Positions 7,506 through 13,078 of a stretch of DNA of 13,547 nt are shown piece after piece. Source of the stretch: an uncultured Alphaproteobacteria bacterium (lineage in GTDB: Bacteria > Pseudomonadota > Alphaproteobacteria > Micavibrionales > Micavibrionaceae); NCBI GenBank assembly GCA_934538895.1, contig CAKTCH010000016.1, forward strand, positions 1 to 13,547, read 5' to 3'. Position 1 is the first letter of the stretch. Each line of letters begins with the position of its first letter. The notes beneath the pieces were generated by a model, which searched no databases, was not told where the DNA came from, and saw only the letters and a program-made list of their open reading frames with translations. Position numbers and translations under genes: made by a program.

Positions 7506-7520
7506 GAAGTAAAAAACTTC
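7506..7520 (+). promoter_or_regulatory. small hairpin covering the ribosome site
   Basis: GAAGT and ACTTC pair perfectly around AAAAA. The 5' arm is part of the only Shine-Dalgarno-like run (GGGGAAG) before the response-regulator gene, so folding could limit ribosome access or bring the site closer to the start codon. Confidence 0.3.
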
Positions 7521-7522
7521 GT

Positions 7523-8419
7523 GTGTCTATGAAAATCATCCGGGAAAGCCCCGAACATCATTTCCTGACATTTATAGAGAAAGCCAGACAGGAAGGTTCG
7601 GGCTGGCTGGCGATTCATTGCGCCCAGTCGGAAACGCTTTCCCATGACGATATGATCGCGCGGCCCGACCATATGCGCGGCCAGATCCATCAGTACCGGA
7701 AAGATAGCGAAGCGCTGGAAGCGGCACTGGCGGAGGGTGCCACGGCATATGATAACGCCCAGCTTTATCATTTTACCGACGGGGATCTTTTACTGCTGGT
7801 CCTGCCCGCGAACGGCATCGAACAGGATAGCTTCCAGAATTTCTACCGTATGCTTTCGGGACAACGCGGCGTGCGTTATTGCCGTTACGGGCAGGTCAAC
7901 AAGGATATCCATGCCTATCAGAGTCTTGCGGACGAGCGCCTGCATTCGGCGCGCCGCATGACTGCTTATGCGGCTATGGACGACGAGGCCAAGACCAGTT
8001 CCATCCCCGTTCGCCGCGCGCGCCGCAAGGACACGCTGGTGATGATCGTCGAGGACGACCGCTTTACGGCGGCCTATGCCGCCAATATCCTGAACAAGGA
8101 TTATGAGATCATCCATGCGAAAACCGGTGAGGACGCGATCGCGGCCTATATCGAACATGCGCCCGATATCGTCTTTCAGGATATCCACCTGCCCGGCCTC
8201 AATGGCTATGAGACGCTGGACGCGATCAGAAAGATCGACTCCGCCGCCCATGTCGTAATGCTGAGCGGCGATGCCGTCAGGGACAATATCGTCGCGGCTT
8301 CCAAAGGCGGGGCGGCGGGATTCCTGAAAAAGCCCTTTACGCGGGAACGCATGATCGCGATGGTGAAGGGTTCGCCTTTCTACAAACCACCGCGCGCGCC
8401 GGGTATCCGTCAAAGCTAG
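7523..8419 (+). CDS. response regulator with unknown N-terminal domain and C-terminal receiver
   Basis: A 298-residue soluble protein. The C-terminal part (about 171-285) is a receiver domain: acidic pocket E177-D178-D179, phospho-acceptor Asp220 in FQDIHLPGLNG, Ser248 in VMLSGD and Lys270 in FLKKPF, all at expected spacings. No DNA-binding or enzymatic output domain follows. Residues 1-160 form an N-terminal region with a LYHFTDGDLLLLVLP segment, reminiscent of signalling-protein N-terminal domains in Rhodospirillales, but I cannot name it. Phosphorylation by an unlinked histidine kinase is expected; no kinase gene is in the window. The start is uncertain: GTG 7523 or ATG 7529, two codons apart. 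The only ribosome site, GGGGAAG (7503-7509), is 13 or 19 bases upstream and lies partly in a small hairpin. The gene is divergent from the dihydroorotase-like gene. Confidence 0.88.
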   Translation: MSMKIIRESPEHHFLTFIEKARQEGSGWLAIHCAQSETLSHDDMIARPDHMRGQIHQYRKDSEALEAALAEGATAYDNAQLYHFTDGDLLLLVLPANGIEQDSFQNFYRMLSGQRGVRYCRYGQVNKDIHAYQSLADERLHSARRMTAYAAMDDEAKTSSIPVRRARRKDTLVMIVEDDRFTAAYAANILNKDYEIIHAKTGEDAIAAYIEHAPDIVFQDIHLPGLNGYETLDAIRKIDSAAHVVMLSGDAVRDNIVAASKGGAAGFLKKPFTRERMIAMVKGSPFYKPPRAPGIRQS

Positions 8420-8461
8420 TTTTTAGTGGTGAATTCCGGATTTTTGGTGTTTAGTGTAGCC

Positions 8462-9850
8462 ATGACGACACTCAAAATTCACAACACGCTCACAGGCCGT
8501 AAAGAGGCTTTTACGCCCATAGACCCCCATCATGTGCGCGTCTATGCCTGCGGGCCTACGGTCTATAATTACGCGCATATCGGCAATGGCCGCATGGCGG
8601 TCGTGTTCGATCAGCTGGTGCGGGTCCTGCGCGCGCTTTATCCGCGCGTTACTTACGTTTCCAACATCACCGACGTGGACGACAAGATCATGGAAGCCGC
8701 CCGGCAGACGGGCGAAGCGATCGACGTCATCACGCGCAAATTCGAGAAAATTTATAACGACGACATGGCGGTTATGGGCGTAGCCGCGCCGGACGCGCAG
8801 CCGCGCGCCACTGAACATATCGCCGAAATGGCCGCGCAGATCAAACAGCTGATCGCCCGCGGCCATGCGTATGAGGCGCAGGGGCATGTGCTTTTCCATG
8901 TGCCGTCGTTTCCTGCGTATGGCCGGCTTTCGGGCCGCAATCGCGACGAGCAGATCGCGGGGGCGCGCGTGGAAATATCGCCGTTCAAGAAAGACCCTGC
9001 GGATTTCGTTCTGTGGAAACCTTCTGCCCACGATCAGGTGGGCTGGGATTCGCCCTGGGGCCGGGGCCGCCCGGGCTGGCATATCGAATGTTCGGCGATG
9101 GCGGAGAAGCATCTGGGGCTGCCGTTCGACATTCACGGCGGCGGCGCCGACCTGAAATTCCCGCACCATGAAAATGAAATCGCGCAAAGCTGCTGCGCCC
9201 ACGGCCATGAAAGCGATATGACGCAATTCGCGAAATACTGGATTCATAACGGGTTCGTGACGGCGGACGGCGAGAAGATGTCGAAATCGATCGGTAATAT
9301 CCGTCTCGTGCACGACCTGATCGAGGGTTATCCGGGCGAAGTGCTGCGCCTGACATTGCTGTCCGCGCATTATCGCGCGCCGCTTAGTTTCGGCGGCGAC
9401 GCGCTCGATCAGGCGCGCGGTACGCTGGACCGTTATTACCGCATAGTGCTGGAGTTGAAGGATGTTGATGCTGTAGCGGGCGATGTGCCGCAAGGCGTCA
9501 TGGCGGCGCTGTGCGACGATCTCAATACGCCGCAAGTGATCGCGGAATTGAACGGGCTTTGCAAGATGCCGCCGGACAGCGGCCCGGACGATCTGAAAAG
9601 GATAAAATCGCAATTGCTGGCGGCGGGGGATTTACTGGGCATTTTGCAGCAGGATCCGGCAATATGGCTGGGTTATGGCGTGCAGGACGGGGTCGATTCC
9701 AGTGCGATCGAATCCCTGTTGCAGGAGCGCAAGAACGCCAAGGCGGAGAAGAACTTCACCCGTGCCGATGAAATCCGCCAGCAGCTGGGGCAGATGGGTA
9801 TCGAGATCGAGGATACGCCCGCCGGAACGAAGTGGCGCAAGGTTTCCTGA
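8462..9850 (+). CDS. cysS: cysteinyl-tRNA synthetase
   Basis: Class I aminoacyl-tRNA synthetase that charges tRNA-Cys with cysteine in the cytosol. With ATG 8462 it has 462 residues, the usual size. The N-terminus MTTLKIHNTLTGRKEAF matches the family. Motifs: HIGN (39-42, the HIGH signature form of this enzyme), KMSKS (272-276), and zinc ligands Cys30 (YACGPTVYN), Cys210 (GWHIECSAM), His235 and Glu239 (FPHHENEI). The C-terminal helical domain ends with a RADEIRQQL helix and a short tail typical of the tRNA-binding end. The frame stays open up to GTG 8426 and includes GTG 8447, which has a weak GGA six bases upstream, so a slightly longer product is possible; no clear ribosome site precedes ATG 8462. 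It starts 42 bases after the response-regulator stop and may be read from the same transcript. Confidence 0.96.
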   Translation: MTTLKIHNTLTGRKEAFTPIDPHHVRVYACGPTVYNYAHIGNGRMAVVFDQLVRVLRALYPRVTYVSNITDVDDKIMEAARQTGEAIDVITRKFEKIYNDDMAVMGVAAPDAQPRATEHIAEMAAQIKQLIARGHAYEAQGHVLFHVPSFPAYGRLSGRNRDEQIAGARVEISPFKKDPADFVLWKPSAHDQVGWDSPWGRGRPGWHIECSAMAEKHLGLPFDIHGGGADLKFPHHENEIAQSCCAHGHESDMTQFAKYWIHNGFVTADGEKMSKSIGNIRLVHDLIEGYPGEVLRLTLLSAHYRAPLSFGGDALDQARGTLDRYYRIVLELKDVDAVAGDVPQGVMAALCDDLNTPQVIAELNGLCKMPPDSGPDDLKRIKSQLLAAGDLLGILQQDPAIWLGYGVQDGVDSSAIESLLQERKNAKAEKNFTRADEIRQQLGQMGIEIEDTPAGTKWRKVS

Positions 9851-9851
9851 T

Positions 9852-9877
9852 TTTTCACGGCATCCTTGTCATGAAAA
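9852..9877. terminator. weak AT-rich inverted repeat between convergent genes
   Basis: TTTTCA and TGAAAA pair across a 14-base loop in the 37-base gap between cysS and the convergent pilin-like gene. The stem is short and AT-rich, so terminator function is only suggested by position. Confidence 0.2.
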
Positions 9878-9887
9878 GAAATGACTG

Positions 9888-10625
9888 TCACCGCGCGATC
9901 AGCACCTGATAATAAATATAATTGGCGCCGTTTTTATAGCAGCCGGCGGTGTGCTGCCTGAGCTGTTCCGAATCGCCGTCTTCGCCGATGACATCTGAAT
10001 AGGTGAACGGATCGGGTGTGCCGCTCTGGTTACCGGCGAAGAGCGGCGCGACCGGCAGCGCGCTATCTTCTGGCAGGGCTTGATCCCTATCATGAATACC
10101 CAGCAGATCGTTTGCCATGCGGCAAACGGTTTCATTCAAGCCTTGCACCGTTATTAGAAGTTCGCTGCAATCCTCCGGTGGGCTTGCGGGCAGGGCGCAG
10201 CCTGTCAGGCCCACGCCATCGATCGCAAAAGCGCCGACATAGTTATAGCTCAGGGGCGCGCCTGTTCCGGACAGTACGGGAGGGGAGCGGAAGATGACGC
10301 CGCCGCCCTGCGGGTTAAATACTTCCGCGCGCGGGTTCGTGTCATAGGCGCCATAAGCCGCCGGGGCGTCGGGATGCGCGAAGCTGATCTGGTGCGGGCG
10401 AATGCCGCGCAGGCGCATCTGCCCGACGGCTTTGGCGACTGTATCGCCATAGGAGATGATTTCCGACGCGGCGAGCTGGGCGCGGTCGTCGTTCAGGCCC
10501 TTGCCGGTCTGGCGTGAGCTTTGCGATACGGCGAATGAAAGCGCGCCCAGAAGCGCCACGGCGATGAAGATGTAGAAAAAGACGTTGCCGCTTTCGGAAG
10601 GGCGTTTGCGAGAGATCGTATCCAT
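9888..10625 (-). CDS. pilin-like membrane-anchored protein of unknown function
   Basis: With ATG 10625 it has 245 residues: a short positive N-terminus (MDTISRKRPSESG), one hydrophobic helix (about 15-33), an amphipathic helix (about 45-75, ASEIISYGDTVAKAVGQM), then a probable periplasmic beta-rich region with four cysteines (143, 153, 168, 229) that could form disulphides. This plan resembles type IV pilins and pseudopilins, and Gly13 is where prepilin cleavage would fall, but the Glu normally at position +5 is absent (a Tyr is there), so processing is doubtful. The frame is open to ATG 10712, but that would overlap the upstream gene and put about 29 extra residues before the helix; no start has a good ribosome site. 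It lies 16 bases after the 131-residue gene, probably one operon. No secretion ATPase or prepilin peptidase gene is nearby. Confidence 0.75.
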   Translation of the reverse strand: MDTISRKRPSESGNVFFYIFIAVALLGALSFAVSQSSRQTGKGLNDDRAQLAASEIISYGDTVAKAVGQMRLRGIRPHQISFAHPDAPAAYGAYDTNPRAEVFNPQGGGVIFRSPPVLSGTGAPLSYNYVGAFAIDGVGLTGCALPASPPEDCSELLITVQGLNETVCRMANDLLGIHDRDQALPEDSALPVAPLFAGNQSGTPDPFTYSDVIGEDGDSEQLRQHTAGCYKNGANYIYYQVLIAR

Positions 10626-10641
10626 GTTTTTCAGTCTAGCA

Positions 10642-11037
10642 TCAAATCCTGAATTTCTTGAAATCGGCTTCATTGCTGCGCGGGATATGAACCGGCAGGC
10701 TGGCGGCACCATGGGCTACCAGCGTCAGGAAAGTGGCGCGGCCAGAGCCGATTTCCACATTATCCATCATGCCGATGCCGAGGACGGGTTTATCGAGCGG
10801 CTGGTTCCGCCTCAGGGCTTCTTCCACCGCCTCACGGCGCGGACGCTCGGTTTCGGAAAGCTCGGGTGCGGATTTAATGCGCCCGTCCGGCAGCAGCCAT
10901 TCAAAGGAAAAAAGGGATGTCCGCCAGCTTTTCATGATCCTGCCGGTATCGACCGTGATCTCCATGTAATGATCCGGGCGGCCTGTGGCGACGGGATTAT
11001 CCTTGAAATTCAGCTTGAGGCCGCTGTCTGAATCCAT
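10642..11037 (-). CDS. conserved-looking 131-residue protein of unknown function
   Basis: A soluble 131-residue protein that I cannot assign to a named family, though its layout resembles unnamed alphaproteobacterial proteins I remember. It has no signal peptide or membrane helix. Segments MEITVDTGRIMKSWRTS, SFEWLLPDGRIKS and KPVLGIGMMDNVEIGSGR suggest a beta-rich fold, with a charged helix near 60-80 (ETERPRREAVEEALRR) and a VHIPRS motif near the C-terminus. The start is secure: AGGAGG lies six bases before the ATG. It heads the minus-strand pair with the pilin-like gene and is divergent from the zinc-finger gene across a 129-base gap. Confidence 0.8.
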   Translation of the reverse strand: MDSDSGLKLNFKDNPVATGRPDHYMEITVDTGRIMKSWRTSLFSFEWLLPDGRIKSAPELSETERPRREAVEEALRRNQPLDKPVLGIGMMDNVEIGSGRATFLTLVAHGAASLPVHIPRSNEADFKKFRI

Positions 11038-11043
11038 CTTGAA

Positions 11044-11049
11044 CCTCCT
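11044..11049 (-). promoter_or_regulatory. consensus AGGAGG ribosome site
   Basis: On the minus strand a full AGGAGG precedes ATG 11037 by six bases. It is the strongest ribosome site in the window and fixes the start of the 131-residue protein. Confidence 0.7.
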
Positions 11050-11152
11050 GCGCTGTGCTGGTGAATCGGGCTTGAAACGGGGGGCCGTCAGTGTCAGATT
11101 ACGCAGGAATTGGTAATAAATCGTAAAATCAGATTAGGGAAAATACTCCCGC

Positions 11153-11157
11153 AAGGA
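11153..11157 (+). promoter_or_regulatory. AAGGA site fixing the zinc-finger protein start
   Basis: AAGGA lies nine bases before ATG 11167. The longer open frame from 11110 lacks such a site, so the shorter 67-residue product is preferred. Confidence 0.55.
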
Positions 11158-11166
11158 TTTGCAAAG

Positions 11167-11370
11167 ATGACGACGCCCAAGGCCAACCCTTCACCTGCCC
11201 CCGCCGATTTTTCGCCGGAAACGATTATCGTCGATCAGGATGTGGATGAGGTATCCTGCGATGGCGGTGGCGGTGCGCTCGGGCATCCGGTCGTCTGGTA
11301 CAGTTTTGACGGGCTGAGCAAGGTAACCTGCGGTTATTGCGATCGTGAGTTCGTCAAACGGGCATCCTGA
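11167..11370 (+). CDS. CHCC-type zinc-finger domain protein
   Basis: A 67-residue protein of the zf-CHCC family, which also contains the mitochondrial complex I subunit NDUFS6. Zinc ligands: Cys31 (EVSCDG), His40 (LGHP), Cys55 and Cys58 (CGYC), with the family pattern GHPVVWYSFDG between. The N-terminus is a Pro/Ala-rich flexible stretch. Alphaproteobacterial relatives are small stand-alone proteins of this size; the mitochondrial link suggests a role near NADH dehydrogenase, but that is inference, since no nuo gene is in the window. The open frame extends upstream to 11110, but ATG 11167 has the better ribosome site and gives the usual length. The Hsp20 promoter begins within about ten bases of its stop, so the two are probably transcribed separately. 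Confidence 0.88.
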   Translation: MTTPKANPSPAPADFSPETIIVDQDVDEVSCDGGGGALGHPVVWYSFDGLSKVTCGYCDREFVKRAS

Positions 11371-11378
11371 AACCCTTA

Positions 11379-11408
11379 TTGATTTTTCGGGCCTCCCCTC
11401 TATATAGT
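11379..11408 (+). promoter_or_regulatory. candidate promoter of the Hsp20-DUF1150 operon
   Basis: TTGATT (11379-11384) is followed by 16 bases and TATATA (11401-11406), or by 18 bases and TATAGT (11403-11408). The -10 context CTCTATATAG also resembles the heat-shock (RpoH) -10 form described in alphaproteobacteria, so either RpoH or the housekeeping sigma may read it. Transcription would begin near 11413, giving a leader of about 68 bases. Confidence 0.55.
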
Positions 11409-11412
11409 TATG

Positions 11413-11483
11413 GAAGGCGGTGCTGCGCGGTGCGGGCTGCCCTTACCGTTAGCTTGCTCGTTTTGAGGGGTTTTCAGGCCATG
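11413..11483 (+). promoter_or_regulatory. candidate ROSE-like RNA thermometer in the hsp20 leader
   Basis: ROSE elements are 5' leader RNAs of small heat-shock genes in alpha- and gammaproteobacteria; a conserved U(U/C)GCU strand hides the ribosome site at low temperature. Here TTGCTC (11454-11459) folds over a GTTTT loop onto GAGGGG (11465-11470), the only ribosome site, ten bases before ATG 11481. The pairing gives C-G, U-A, C-G, then a G-G mismatch and two U-G pairs; a G-G pair at this place is a hallmark of ROSE. An upstream hairpin pairs GGCGG (11416-11420) with CTGCC (11437-11441). Length, position, motif and downstream gene all fit. Confidence 0.75.
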
Positions 11484-11963
11484 TCCACGACCAGACTGTC
11501 ACTTTTCGATCACCCTTTTTTTCTTGGCTTCGATCATTTCGAACGCGAATTCGACCGTATCAAGAAATCGGCCGATGGCTATCCGCCTTACAACGTTGAG
11601 CAAATCGGCGAAAATGCGTTGCGCATTACGCTGGCGGTGGCGGGTTTCTCGATGAACGATCTTGATATCGAACTGGAAAACAACCAACTGACAATACGCG
11701 GCAAGCAGGAAGACGACCAGCAGCGCGTATATCTGCATCGCGGCATTGCCGCCCGCCAGTTCCAGCGCAGCTTCGTTCTCGCTGACGGCATTCAGGTGCA
11801 AGGGGCGGCTCTTGATAATGGCCTGCTGCATATCGATATGATTCGTATCCAGCCCGAGAGCACGGCACGCAAGATCGCGATCCAGTCACCTGCCGCGAAA
11901 AATCATGCGAACGGGATGCAGGCGATCGATGTGGAAGTCACAGGCAAGGGCGGCAGGCAATAA
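11481..11963 (+). CDS. small heat-shock protein, Hsp20 / IbpA class
   Basis: ATP-independent holdase chaperone that binds unfolding proteins in oligomers. With ATG 11481 it has 160 residues, the usual size. It has a short N-terminal arm rich in Phe and Asp, an alpha-crystallin domain from about Tyr34 (YPPYNVE, typical of IbpA-type class A members) to 127, the consensus A-x-L-x-x-G-L motif as AALDNGL (109-115), and a C-terminal I-x-I anchor (Ile132-Ala-Ile134) for oligomer assembly, followed by an unusually long tail (135-160). The open frame extends to 11379, but that would cover the promoter and leader; ATG 11481 matches the family. Control is probably by a heat-shock promoter and a ROSE thermometer. 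The DUF1150 gene follows 22 bases downstream. Confidence 0.95.
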   Translation: MSTTRLSLFDHPFFLGFDHFEREFDRIKKSADGYPPYNVEQIGENALRITLAVAGFSMNDLDIELENNQLTIRGKQEDDQQRVYLHRGIAARQFQRSFVLADGIQVQGAALDNGLLHIDMIRIQPESTARKIAIQSPAAKNHANGMQAIDVEVTGKGGRQ

Positions 11964-11985
11964 CGCCCGTAAGCGAGGTTAGAAA

Positions 11986-12216
11986 ATGAACGAACAAAAT
12001 CCCTCTCCGTTAGAAATACTGCGCAATATCACCGCGCAGGAGTTTCTCGCTTTCGGTCTGCATGAGGTGGCCTATATCCGCCCGGTCGTGCAGAAAGGCC
12101 ATATGGTGTGGTCGCTGCACGCGGCGGACGGCACAGCGCTGGCGGTGCAGGCCCACCCGCATCATGCGGCGGTACTGGCGCGCCAGAACGGCATGGAGCC
12201 GGTTTCCCTGAACTAG
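11986..12216 (+). CDS. DUF1150 family protein
   Basis: A 76-residue soluble protein matching the DUF1150 pattern: N-terminal helix, then FLAFGLHEVAYIRPV, a W-x-L-x-AADGT centre (VWSLHAADGTALAV) and a C-terminal helix (HHAAVLARQNGMEPVSLN). Function is unknown. In alphaproteobacteria DUF1150 genes commonly lie next to an Hsp20 gene, as here, which suggests a link to heat stress. GAGG lies seven bases before ATG, and the gene follows hsp20 by 22 bases, so the two form one operon probably controlled by the upstream heat-shock promoter. Confidence 0.88.
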   Translation: MNEQNPSPLEILRNITAQEFLAFGLHEVAYIRPVVQKGHMVWSLHAADGTALAVQAHPHHAAVLARQNGMEPVSLN

Positions 12217-12285
12217 GCTCTTGATCTATTAATTTTAGAAAATGAAGAATCAGAACACGGCGTGCACGACGCCTTTGCACAAACT

Positions 12286-12315
12286 TGTCATCCCTCGGCT
12301 GCGCTCGGGATGACA
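12286..12315. repeat. REP-like palindrome, possible dispersed repeat or bidirectional terminator
   Basis: TGTCATCCC and GGGATGACA are perfect nine-base arms around TCGGCTGCGCTC. Such TGTCATCCC...GGGATGACA palindromes resemble the short dispersed repeats of many bacterial genomes. It sits between the convergent DUF1150 and ptsN genes, where it could end both transcripts, but no T run follows on either strand. Only one copy is in the window. Confidence 0.5.
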
Positions 12316-12379
12316 GTGTTAGGTGGATTGCGATGTGATCGCTGTGTATGCCGTATTAATGTCCTCTGGCCCAGGGATG

Positions 12380-12859
12380 TTACGCGGCGGCGGACAGCAA
12401 ACGCTGGTTGCCCTGTTCGAGCAGCGCGCGGATGGCATCCTCATCGAGCGCCGCGCGTAAACCGTCCAGCAGGTCCGGATCGCGCATCAGGCGCGAAATA
12501 CGCGCAAGGCGGCGCAGATGGCGCGGGCCGTCTCCACCGGGCGATAGCAGCAACATTATCAAATCCACCGGCATATCGTCGACGGCATTGAAGTCGACCG
12601 GGTATTGCAGGCGTACAAAAGCGACAAACGGTTTTTGCAGCGTCGGCAGGCGTAAATGCGGAATGGCGACACCTTCGCCGATGCCCGCGCTGGCCTGTTC
12701 TTCCCGCGTCGTCAACTGCGTCAGCAGCGTGCTTGCCGGGAAACCCGTCATGCCGCTGATTCTGGTGCAGAGATATTGGTAGATTTGCGGAACCTTCGAT
12801 GCCTTGAGATCAGGCAGGATCAAATCGATCGTTAGGCGTTCGTCATCGGAAACGTACAA
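12380..12859 (-). CDS. ptsN: PTS IIA-like nitrogen regulatory protein PtsN
   Basis: EIIA-Ntr, a phospho-carrier of the nitrogen PTS that receives phosphate from PtsO (NPr) and regulates partners such as potassium transport and stress responses. The 159-residue length is typical (about 150). The phosphorylated histidine is His68 in GIGEGVAIPHLRL; the N-terminal TIDLILPDLKASKVPQI and the C-terminal LRRLARISRLMRDPDLLDGLR match the family. The start is TTG, with an AAAAAGG ribosome site seven bases upstream; the first ATG codon is at residue 37, too late. It lies downstream of hpf in the same direction, as in the common rpoN-hpf-ptsN order, but a terminator separates the two, so it probably has its own promoter. 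Confidence 0.92.
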   Translation of the reverse strand: MYVSDDERLTIDLILPDLKASKVPQIYQYLCTRISGMTGFPASTLLTQLTTREEQASAGIGEGVAIPHLRLPTLQKPFVAFVRLQYPVDFNAVDDMPVDLIMLLLSPGGDGPRHLRRLARISRLMRDPDLLDGLRAALDEDAIRALLEQGNQRLLSAAA

Positions 12860-12957
12860 GGTTAGGACCTTTTTGATTCGGGTGTAACGTCGCGCATCAG
12901 ATACAACAGAAATACGTCATGTGCCAGCGTAATTTCGCGGTTTTACGGCTATCTATA

Positions 12958-12986
12958 AAAATAGAGACGTAAGTTGCTTTTTACAA
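12958..12986 (-). promoter_or_regulatory. candidate ptsN promoter
   Basis: On the minus strand TTGTAA (12986-12981), 17 bases, then TATTTT (12963-12958). It overlaps the downstream flank of the hpf terminator and would give a leader of about 90 bases before the TTG start of ptsN. Confidence 0.4.
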
Positions 12987-12990
12987 AGTA

Positions 12991-13013
12991 AAACGCCCCA
13001 TTTCGGGGCGTTT
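12991..13013 (-). terminator. strong rho-independent terminator after hpf
   Basis: AAACGCCCC and GGGGCGTTT are perfect nine-base arms with a five-base loop. On the minus strand the stem is followed at once by TTACTTTG, giving with the arm's own TTT a U-rich tail, so it should end the hpf transcript before ptsN. The plus-strand side is less T-rich. Confidence 0.8.
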
Positions 13014-13039
13014 CGAAAATCGTTTTACAAAAGAACATT

Positions 13040-13067
13040 ATGCATCCCGCCGTGGACGGCGGAGCAT
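13040..13067 (-). repeat. stem-loop just after the hpf stop codon
   Basis: CCGCCG (13047-13052) pairs with CGGCGG (13057-13062) around TGGA, and outer arms ATGC/GCAT (13040-13043 and 13064-13067) extend the stem. It lies between the hpf stop and the strong terminator, so the mRNA ends in two tandem hairpins. It might protect the 3' end or be part of a 3' UTR RNA. Confidence 0.5.
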
Positions 13068-13078
13068 AGCCGCAAAAC

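Noticed and set aside
8423..9613. A long minus-strand open frame of 396 codons opposite cysS
   Set aside because: cysS on the plus strand has all family motifs; the opposite frame is a GC-rich mirror frame with no ribosome site or recognisable domain.
12262..12591. A plus-strand open frame covering the palindrome and opposing ptsN
   Set aside because: It spans the inverted repeat and the antisense of ptsN, and has no ribosome site or recognisable product.
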